DNA of 64,000 bases, taken from Polytrichum commune (Eukaryota > Streptophyta > Polytrichopsida > Polytrichales > Polytrichaceae). The DNA lies in assembly GCA_950295325.1 (NCBI GenBank), contig OX485809.1, positions 23,080,144 through 23,144,143 of the forward strand, written 5' to 3'. The notes under the pieces are model-generated. The model did no database searches. It had not been told where the DNA came from and saw only the letters and a program-made list of their open reading frames with translations. The position numbers and the translations under genes are program-made. This document shows, piece by piece, positions 54,831 through 64,000 of this stretch. The number at the start of each line of letters is the position of its first letter. Positions within the stretch are counted from its first letter, which is position 1.

Positions 54831-57800
54831 GATATTATTGTCAAGAACAATTCCTCTCAATGTTTACTTGCAATTTTGTCATCGGGGATTCTGCCGCTTT
54901 TCCATACACCACTTCGCGTCAGGACATACATCCCAGTGTTTTAAGTTAAGCAAGAACGGGGCAAGAACTTCGACAATCTTAAGCTCTCTGTGCCTTTTCA
55001 GGCTGAATATTTATAATCTAGTGCAGGATCCCAGTAGAATCACTTATACTTCGAATTCTGAAGAGAGTTGAATGAATCACAAAGCTGGAGGTCACCTATC
55101 GTAAATCGCACATAAGCACTCTTTTGCCCCTGATCGCTGTGACACTCTTTTAGCGTCTCGCAACTCAGGTACATTTCTTCAGATTTTGTGCTATGGATAT
55201 TGACTGACGGTTCACTTGCCATCTGCAACAGGGGGCTTACCTGGTAAGATGCCAACATCAGATGATGGCAGCTCGCATCACCATAAACCTAAACCGAAAT
55301 CTGCAGTAAAGCAGATTTCGGGATCAAGGGAGGGTAATGCAACATCTCGCTACCCGAATTTGGACAGGCTCAAGAAAAAGTTGAACACAAGCAAATTAAC
55401 TGATTTCAAAACGTTCCGGTATCTCCCGCATTCTCTGTGGAAATCAAGAATGCAGGTAAATTTACTACAAGACCAGATACAGCATTGAGCTTACCACCAG
55501 CTCCATCGACAGCCTCCTGACCGAAGATTCTCCCTAAGTTTCTCAATTCATCTGAGAACCGCTATTAAACAATAGCAAAACAACTCATGCTGCTACTTCT
55601 AATGTAGCTACTCACATAGAAGTGTTTAGTTAACTAAGAAACACACGAAAAGGTCGCGGATGCGTCTGTCAACCTTGGCAGGAATAGGAAATTGAGAGCA
55701 ATGTGAGAGAACATACCGCAATAGCAGAGCAACAATTCTGAGGTGGAAATTAGGTGTAGCGACATTTTCAAAGTGATTAGAATTAGATTTAGCGCAGGAC
55801 TCTTGGTGCTTCTTTGTCAGCCCAATGCCACTCTTTTGGGCTTTGCAAAACTCTGACCATTTGCAGTGGGCTCTTGTTCATTTAGATGGTGTGGTGCAAT
55901 AGAGTTTCATGAATTCTCTGGCAATGGCTTGTTTTAAGACAACTTTTGGTTGGCTTTGGTTTCATTCCGTGGCTGTGTTTAAGGTAGTTGGGCCTTAAGT
56001 GGCCCATTTTCTTATTTGGACCCCTATGATAGCCTGTAAGTGGATATTTACTGTGCCTTGAGGGACAACTGCCCTGAAAAAAACCGGGGATGGGTCAGTA
56101 CCTACCCAATAACCAGAAGAAGAAAAAACGAGAATAGAGCAGCCGCAGATCACATTCGAAGCCTGGCTACGTCCTTTGATAGCGTAGCGAAGAACCATGT
56201 TTCGGCGCAGTCTGATCGTGGAAGGGAAGAATGTGGGATCAGTTCGTGAATGTTAGTGTGCCACCTTGGGTGGCATGAACGCTACCCGGCGCCCTCACCT
56301 TCCCACGATGTGATCAATTCATAGCCACACAAGCAAGAGTTCTTGGATCATATTCCAACAATTCGCAAGCTCACCTTGCAGCTCCATTGCAAATCACACT
56401 TCCACTGCTAATTCGATTAGTTTTGGTTAAGCTTAGGGTCCCACTCTAATGGCCATCGGGAGGTCGCAGGAGGATGTCTAGCGCTTGCTTCCAGAGACAG
56501 CCTGATGAGCATGTCTCAAAGACTGAGGATGAACGTGAACCAGACTGGTTGCACGACGACGCCTAGAGAGCTATCGAGCCTGAGCTCGAATTCCCTAGCT
56601 CGGATGCAGACTCATTGGATGTGGAGGGGGAGGTGGGTGAATGGGCTCAAGGTGAGCACTTCCCGCCATCATATTTTGGGCTTCATGACAGAGATTGCAC
56701 TCAGAAGAAGGGAAGATCCTCGCAAGCTATCCTCGCATCAAAGTGCCGTGTATCAGAGCATATACTGCAGTCGCAGCTCGAGCTGCCAACCCACTTGCTT
56801 CCACATTCTGGGCTCCTGCTTGCTTTCACTTACTGTTGATTTCTAAGCTTATATGCAGATGTATTCGAACATTCAGCTATTGATTTGCTCTTTTCGGCTT
56901 GAAGTCGCAAAGTTTGAGCGTCAATGGCCTTCGCATTTCACTACGGATGATAATCTAACTGCCAATTGCTAGGTGTAGGCAAGATTTGGAAATTGTCCGC
57001 TCATTCTAGGCTATAGCCAGAACATGTGGCTTACATTTTTGCTTACTACAAAGTCTAGGCTTTCATGGAATCTTGTGGAGCATTGAGATGAACAAACAAT
57101 GCAATTTTCACACTTGCAATAAACATATGTTCAAGGTGATATTAGTGTGGAGCTACGTATAGAATGTACTTGGTAATCAACAAATTGTACTAACATCAGT
57201 AAAAAAAACTTGTCACATTCAAACATCAACAAATATAGTCACATGTGAAGATAACATGATACATTACTATATCACTTAAATCTTTATATAAATTACATGT
57301 TATGACATGGCACTATATCTCATGATGGGGTGCACATAGAATGGGCCGTACCTACACATGTGCGTGCACAAGAGGGGTATTAATTTAAGGATAAGGAATA
57401 CACAATACACATAACTAAAGAGTATGAATTTCTTCATTTTGTATAGATATTAAGCTATTTGTAATGTAATAAGAAGTTTAAACATACATTAAGGGCTATA
57501 GATATATAAGTTTAGGCCATCTCTACCTATACTAAATTTGTACGTGTATCTTTTTGTAGTCTAGAATAGGAGCATTAAATCAAGGGCACCGCATGCACAT
57601 CATTCAACTATGTGTGCATTCCTTGAGCTATATCTCCATTAGAACTTAGAGATGGGAGGGTGTATATACATGCTATGTGACAATTTGCACAAACTCCACC
57701 CCCCCCCCTCCCAATATATATATAGAGAGAGAGAATGATATTAAAGCCATACCAACCAAAACATGTTAAAAGAGGGAATCCAAGAATAATGGCATATGTG

Positions 57801-58045
57801 TCAATGGTGATCAAACATATGTGCTACATATTTTAGACTAGGTCATTCAAAAGTGCTCAAACATCTCTGCAGTTCAATTTACACATATGCATGCTCTAAT
57901 TGATATATTGCATAGGACAAATAGTTTGATTGTAGATAAAGTGTATTCTATTATTCATTAAAATTTATCAAGTGGACATCTTCAATCTCTTATACCATAA
58001 TGGGCATGTCAATCACTATGGATTAAGAACATGATTTACTTTTAC
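54831..58045. other. Spacer downstream of the XTH gene
   Basis: No firm gene. One stretch, about 55236-55455 on plus, reads like an exon (TGGLPGKMPTSDDGSSHHHK and NLDRLKKKLNTSKLTDFKTF) and ends at a fair donor (CAG/GTAAAT), but I cannot link it to a neighbour or family. 56.5-56.9 kb has several overlapping frames without domains. From about 57.0 kb the sequence is AT-rich, with a C-run and a TA/GA microsatellite at 57699-57733. Confidence 0.4.
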
Positions 58046-58762
58046 TTAGGGGTTGTTTACACCATGGACCATGAAGTCATCCTAGGGCCATATATATAAA
58101 ATTTGTGATTAGTTGTTGAACTCGTCACAGGAGCACTTTGGTTTACACAAGGAAAACAATGTCAGAGTGACCATGGAGTTCAAGGTCCGCAAAAGACATA
58201 TTCGAAGGCCTACATTATCCATTAACATGGTCCAATGGGTTTTGTGGTGAAATAAGCAAAAGAGGTGATCTGGTAAAAAAAGGTAGGGACCCGTAGCAAA
58301 GAAATGTTGTTATAATTTATTTTTAATGAAATTTTTTTGGGGGGTTGTGGATACAACGGCAGCTCCCTTTATTATATATTAACAGTAGTATTTTGAACCA
58401 CAATAGAAAAGACCTTTGTTTGCAGCATTATCTCATTTTTCTTGCATCCTTGTTTTGGCATAGTTTGGATACTAGTGTGTCAAGTTTTTCTTCAAAACAT
58501 GAAAAAATGTTGTAGATGAGGAGTCACGTAGAAAGTCATAATGGGAGTGGTCATGAAATTCATAATGAATGCAAGAAATGGCAGCTCCAATTTTCAAGAA
58601 AAACCAAACATTGATTTCTCAAATGGTACATGATCATAATTTACGCCCCTTTCTTTCTAGTGCATTTCACCCTCCTCTGACTACACCTATGTTCATTTTT
58701 TTGCAAGGAGAACGATTAGAAAGTCCTCTTGAAACTAAAATCTTATAACGCTAGAAAAAAAA

Positions 58763-59730
58763 ATGGGGCAAAAACAACAAATAAGCAACTTGTGGAAAGA
58801 AGAAAGGGTGACCAACAAAACAAAAAACAAGAAAATGAAGAAAACCGAGGAGAAGGATGTGATTGAGGTTGGCGAATCTGATGAAGAGGAGGTTATGGGG
58901 AAAATGAAGTCCAAAGATTTTGATGTACATCACTTAATTGTTATTAAAGAAAAAATGGACAAGGAATTTGCAAAAATAGCAAAAAATAAGGTAAAATTTT
59001 ATAACAACAATTTTTTTCTAAAATAAATAAGGTTGTATGAGACGGTATACAGTCGAATAAGGTTGAATGAGGTGGCCGTAGAAGGCCTTAGCTGTAAGTC
59101 CCTATGTCCCTCTCCCCCAAAATTGATGTTGAAGTACTATATTTAATAATACTCGCGCATGAGAGGATTTGAATCCATTTTTCTTCCATTTAAAACATTT
59201 CTTCCTCCCCTTTCTAATCACTAATCCATCTCGTATGTTCCGTCTTTACCTACTCACGTTTTGGGCAAACCAACCTGTACACTTACTCCTTGTTGGATGC
59301 CTAAACCTTTGCCTTCAAAGGCCAATGTACATGTTCATTTGCCCTAGTCCCGATTCACATTGTTTTCATGTACGACGTACTCTTACATTTTGTTATGCTA
59401 CATTTACTAACTTCAATTTATTTGTTTGTTTGTTTTTAGGTTTTCATTATGTTTTTTCTTCAAATATTAAATTATGGATGAAATTACGTATTCAATTAGT
59501 GGGTGCAATTAAAGGTTTCAACCATGTTTAGTTATCATACAAAATAAATACAAATTCATTCTCAAATAACATATGATTGTTTCATGAGTTGATAGGAACA
59601 AAAATATAGGTGGTTTCAAAAAATTGATGAATGGCATGACAATAAGACAAATTTGCACAACCACATGCATGCTAGTAGTATAGAATCATAGAAAGAAGAT
59701 GTCATTTCATATGTACCTACTTTGTATTAA
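58763..59730 (+). pseudogene. Copy B ORF1 (MYB/SANT-like) remnant
   Basis: Exon 1 (58763-58990) has KMKSKDFDVHHLIVIKEKMD, matching copy A's KWRDFEVETLIALRGEMDEE, and ends at GTAAAATT as in copy A. The intron (58991-59439) contains the SINE relative. Exon 2 begins at 59440 after TTTTTAG. It keeps RWFQKIDEWHDNK (near 59608), against YRWFDEIDTWNSK in copy A, but stops break it elsewhere. Confidence 0.8.
59030..59185 (-). mobile_element. SINE relative in copy B ORF1 intron
   Basis: On minus, a decayed B box GGATTCAAATCC (59176-59165) is followed by CTCATGCGCGAG, a G-rich run and AAGGCCTTCTACGGCC. The same blocks occur in the same order in the SINE at 28645-28868. It lies at the same place in the ORF1 intron and in the same orientation relative to ORF1. 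The A-box part is lost or unrecognisable. Confidence 0.75.
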
Positions 59731-59969
59731 GAAACTATTGCCACATCACCAATTGTCACAACAACAACACCAATAAAACAACAATTTAAAAAAAAATTAT
59801 GCTATAACATATTTTTGGTAATTATAAGGCTCTTCTTGCATCAATCCAAGAATCCACTAATTTTTTAAATAAAATGAATAAAATTTGTTATTCTTCTAGA
59901 TAAATTCTAATTATTCTTTTACTATATCAGCCTCACTGTTATTGTTTGTTTTTGAGATGTTGTATTTAT

Positions 59970-62245
59970 TTTGAAGTTTATACTATCACAAACTTTCGAT
60001 CAGTAATTTATGCTTTATTATAGCTTCACAAAGAGATTATTTGACTTCTTAATGTCTTTCAGTAAAAATAAATATGTTTCTACATCATTTACTTCATCTG
60101 AAATTGGAGCATTTTCTTTAACAATATTTTTATTTTTATTTTAACAAATCTATTTTTTTCTTCCATAACATACTATCCTTGCGTATTTCTCCCTCGCTAA
60201 CTCTTTTAGGTTATTTATTTTTAGCTTCAAAAACTCATAATATCAGACATATTATTTAAAGACATTTCAAATTGCTTTATTATCAACCTTCATCTACCCT
60301 TCAAAATTCCAAATGTTATTTCCACACACAATCTAGTTGAACACTAATTAAAATTTCAATTTGCCTCCTTACTATATAATGTAATATTTTCACTCTTAAA
60401 TAAATAATAGATCCAATGCCGCACACCTCTCAATGAGGAGTGTCCGCAACACCATGGACACAAAGGGGACCCCGGAGTGACACCCGGGACTTGTGGCATT
60501 ATAAGTGAGAGGGCCCAAATGATCCTAGTATGAGTGAGGGCCCTGGGTGTTGCAAACGCCTCCCACCCACAGAGACTAAGAGTCACAAGGGTAAGGTCAT
60601 GAGCATTGGGTAGTTTATGATGTCTTTTCATAATGGTTAAGAACTCCCCAATCGGAGGCGTGAGCTAAGAGATATGACAATTAGAGTAGGACTTTGCCTA
60701 GGGACAACGTCCAACACTCAAGGGGACGTTGTGGTGGGACATCAGTGACCTAGGAGTAACGCCCATGCCAAGACTGCTAAGATTAGGATAGCCAAAACTC
60801 CTGTAAAATTTGTATGAGTGGGGCAAGTGCAGAGTCTATCAGCATCTATGTAAAGAGTAAATATCAATGAATTGGTTGTTGGATAGAATCAAAGATCAGA
60901 CAACGAAGTTATAAAGGTTTAAAGTTGTTGGGGGTTCCAGACCTTGCGGCTAAAGGAAAACGTCTAATTGGCCCAACTTAGACAAGAGACAAAAAGGTAT
61001 TTGACGGTGGGGTAGGGGCCTTGCACAAAATCTTAAAGGTTTTTATGGAAAGGCGGTTTTGCCGACCGACCCCGCCCATTGTAGAAGAACGCAGCCTCCA
61101 CAGGCGTTGGCCAAGTATGATTTGGGTTATTGTAGTGTTGCTCTGACAATGCGATGATCAACTCAATATTGGATGGACATGAATAGAAGTCTGCACTTAA
61201 CCATTGGCAACCTACTAGGGGGGAGAATTCCGAATGCATGTGTAGAAGGATTTGTTAACCAAACTATGAGCTTGGAGGTTGGTATGGGGAGCTAACCATA
61301 CGCATGTGTAAGATGTGCAAGGCTAGCGCTCATAAAACTTGCTAGAATTGTGAAACATTGAAGATAAGTTAAAGTAAGCTAGCAAGAGTCGCGACATCCA
61401 AGGCCTTGCTGGATATGCAACGTCTCCTATAAGTTTATATGGTTAGAATTTGCATTCTATGCATGCATGTTCAATTCTTAAAACCTTAAAAAATCCAATT
61501 GTAAAGACTTCTTGCCTAGCCAAACCCATACTATATAGTTTGGTTCAACAATTCCATGTATAATTATTGAATGAAAAGACTTTCTACAGTAATTTTATTT
61601 TTCACCAACTACCGGAGCTAGAACATGAATATGTGACCCATTTATTAACCCTATAATATAAAGTATACCATGCAACTAGTCAAATTTTAAAGCTAAAATT
61701 CCAAAACATGATTCACTTAGAGCTTAAACAAAAACTGGTTGAAGATGTTTCCTAACAACTCTCCAAAACTCCTTTATTATTTAATAATGCACTCGTGTGG
61801 ACTCCATACAAATCTCCTATACTTTGCAATTCATCACCACGACCCAACCTATGCAATGATATTGCTACCGTCTCCTGCATTGGCACAATATCCCTAAAAC
61901 GAGTATCCTCTTTCTTCAATAAGGGCCCAACCTCTCACATAAAAATTTGAATGTAATGTATTTCACTTGGGTTTGCTTCCTAGACCCTTTCTTCATGCAC
62001 AAACCCAATAACAAGCGGTCTACAAATTCATACATTCATTATTGACTTCATATGCTCCTCTTTTTCTGCCTCATACTCTCATAAACTAAGCTCAAAATTG
62101 CAAATTTCTCCCATCACCTTTGCAAAAGCAATGCTTGAATGTCCACAACATATTTCACAAGCATGTACAAAAATATGTATAATCCTAAAAGCAAAAGAAA
62201 TCTTCTCCTCCTCTCCTTCATTGCAACCATGATTGTTGAAACTCA
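59970..62245 (-). pseudogene. Copy B transposase remnant (interrupted)
   Basis: Minus-strand pieces align in order with copy A: MKERRRRFLLLLGLYIF (from 62245), ISLHRLGRGDELQSIGDLYG (about 61860), INGSHIHVLAPVVGE and YCRKSFHSIIIHGIV (about 61650-61560), then, after the interrupting block, VEITFGILKGR (about 60325), and LREAIIKHKLLIESL near 60030. The first catalytic Asp has become Asn (INGSHI). The third acidic position keeps Glu (VE). The stop after LKGR (60292-60290) is shared with copy A. Confidence 0.8.
60410..61430. mobile_element. About 1-kb GC-richer insertion in copy B
   Basis: This block splits the copy B transposase between GIVEPNY-like and ...RLCVEITFG sequence and is richer in G+C than its surroundings. 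No long ORF, inverted end or target duplication was found. It includes GACCCCGGAGTGACACCCGG-like runs. It could be a solo LTR or a MITE-like unit. Borders are approximate. Confidence 0.4.
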
Positions 62246-62558
62246 GGGTGAAAGCCAACAAAAACAAGAAGTGAAGAGAAGTGAAGCCAAGAAAAGACAA
62301 GATAATGATCACACTTGAATTTATTTTTTCAAAACTGCCCTTTTAGGGCTTACATTTAAAAAAATCAGAACATCCACTTTTTGGTGCATGGTCATTCCTC
62401 TTTATCCACATTCGGTTTACACCTAGTGAGGGGCCCAAAGGCTTTGTATTTTGATTTTTTAGGAAATTGGACCATAGAAGTTGGACCATCAAGTCGAACC
62501 ATGGAAAAGGCCATCTTTCATGGTCCCACTTCATGGTCCATGATGTAAAGCGGCCTTA

Positions 62559-64000
62559 TTCTCTATCTTCTTATAGTTGCCATCCATAAATTTTCATCAC
62601 CCTTTCTTTGCAATTTCCCCCCCTTCCCCCCCCCCCCCCCCCCAACTCCTCAAAGTGGGACAAAATCGTGGGTTTGATCTTTCTTTGAGAAAACTTTTCA
62701 ACAAGAGTTTGTTAGCTCATTGTGTATTGGAGCCTACGTTGAAAGTTGGGTGAGATTTTTGAGACCACCTGATGCCATCTCAAAAGTTTGAGAGAATTTT
62801 GGGATCTAAAATAAGATATGTGCATGGAATCCATTGTCTTAAATTAGGGGTTGTCCTATGCAAGGCCAGCTTGGCCCACCCATCCTAATATGACAAGCTA
62901 GGAAACCGGTTTCCAATACCACTCTCCATGTATAATGATTTAAGCATAAGCTTTAAGAAAACTTGCGTGATGTTGTGTTAATTCTCGTAAACTCAGGGTG
63001 TGGGATTGAATGCATGGTTTCATCTGCTCTGCTTTACGGATAACTGTAACAACAACCCTTCTTCTGCCAAAATCTGGATGAGAACTTCAATTTTGCTTTA
63101 CTGGACCCAGTGTGATTTTTTTTATAAAAAATTTTAAAAAACATTTTGGAGACCATGGACCCAAGGAAGGTGATAAGTAAGTAGGACAAAAACGTGATGC
63201 CCATTGCCTAGCCTCCGACTTTGGCATGGAGGGCCACCCACTAGGTGTTCAGTTATGAGCTGCGTTCCCAAAATGGGCACAAATGATTGAGAGAATCAAG
63301 GGTATGAATAGCCATAGCCCGACGTGTTTAGCACACTACGTCCGCCCGGGGACCAGATTACAGGAGACTTATAATACTTATACCCTTCACTTTTATGTGG
63401 TTCCCCGGCCCCTAGCTACCTTCTCCTATTCCCAAACGGAGTCCTCGTTCCCCCTTTGAATTTGGGCCCTCGGGTCCAAATAAAACCGTGCACAGCTCAG
63501 TGACGGGCAGTGACGGGCAGTGACAGGCAAGCAGCCCCGGGCTACAGGACTGGCCCTATTTTGATCGCCCCATTCCGCAAAGAATAGGCGTGGCTTAATT
63601 TTGTCTACCTGCCCAACTGAAGGATTTCAAAAGTGTGCCATACATAGCCCAACTCCCTTCAACTGTCTCCCAAATTTACCAAGTTCATCGCACGCACCTC
63701 CCTCATAAATAAATAAACCCGGCCCCCACTTTAGAAGGTTCTGCCGAGCACTCTAATCCCCACTATATATGGAGATGAGATTGCCCCCCCCCCCCCAAAT
63801 CCACTTCCTTTGGTGACAATATATGGAGCTACCGTCATTGTGTATGTTTGACAAAGTTTTTGACACGCAAGAACTTGCACACAAATAGATTGCACGTCAA
63901 TCGACACACACGATTTAGGTTTTGACATGTCGTGTGACTTGGGAAGAAGAAAAACCACACGTCGATTGGCACTTTAGAAATTGAAACGCCACGTACTACT
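62559..64000. other. Right-edge region without a supported gene
   Basis: A long C-run (about 62618-62642, broken by TT) adjoins the Harbinger copy, and another lies at 63784-63797. A tandem triplet of the 10-mer GGCAGTGACG occurs at about 63497-63528. Open frames are short and have no domains. Nothing else was recognised. Confidence 0.5.

Larger units (their letters stand above)
58049..62555. mobile_element. PIF/Harbinger DNA transposon, copy B (4.5 kb, inverted, decayed)
   Basis: Left end GGGGTTGTTTACACCATGG and right end GGCCGCTTTACATCATGG (read inward) match each other and copy A at 26311. The target duplication is TTA (58046-58048, 62556-62558). Gene order is the mirror of copy A: ORF1 on plus (58763 onward), transposase on minus (62245 to about 59970). 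Both are heavily decayed. An unrelated block of about 1 kb (near 60410-61430) interrupts the transposase. The subterminal sequence after the left end matches the right arm of copy A (…TTTGTGATTAG… against …TCTGTGATTGG…). Confidence 0.9.

Noticed and set aside
57699-57733. C-run and TA/GA microsatellite as a regulatory element
   Set aside because: Simple repeats of this kind are common and nothing ties them to a gene. The same holds for C-runs near 13920, 62620 and 63784.

Overview
This window looks like nuclear DNA of a land plant with a large, transposon-rich genome. Two intron-containing genes of plant type can be rebuilt exon by exon: a SUGP1-like splicing factor and a xyloglucan endotransglucosylase/hydrolase. 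A third gene has Sfi1/CCDC191-like repeats. I infer, without proof, a non-seed plant such as a fern or relative, because proteins of the third type usually belong to lineages with centrioles and motile sperm. No bacterial, organellar or viral genome signature was seen.

Left part (1-11 kb): two host genes lie head to tail on the minus strand. The Sfi1/CCDC191-like gene begins at 3611 and runs off the left edge. The SUGP1-like gene (9534 to 5233, ten exons, 479 aa) is complete. The 11-14.5 kb stretch is gene-poor, with a decayed unidentified coding remnant.

Middle part (14.5-51.3 kb): a nest of transposable elements. A broken Ty1/copia element (14513-21185, TSD CCAAA) carries a 1370-bp PIF/Harbinger-type element inside its 5' LTR. 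Beside it is an LTR-like stretch with ten short hairpins built on one core. A broken plus-strand LINE begins near 25.4 kb, perhaps earlier. It was split by a PIF/Harbinger element (26311-29923, TSD TAA), probably by a solo LTR (about 32257-33520), and by a very young 16.8-kb Ty3/gypsy element (34269-51090, TSD ATACC). The gypsy element is on the minus strand. Its two 2482-bp LTRs differ at one position by eye. It has an intact 1955-aa Gag-Pol, two small ORFs before Gag, and an intact 907-aa ORF of unknown function after Pol.

Right part (51.3-64 kb): the LINE tail, an intact four-exon XTH gene (52769-54830, 347 aa), and a second, inverted and more decayed copy of the same PIF/Harbinger family (58049-62555, TSD TTA). 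The two Harbinger copies share a tRNA-derived SINE at the same intron position and the same nonsense codon in the transposase. They therefore descend from a copy that already had both.

The features most worth a second look are the extra ORFs of the young gypsy element, the SINE-carrying Harbinger family, and the hairpin array at 21.73-22.09 kb.
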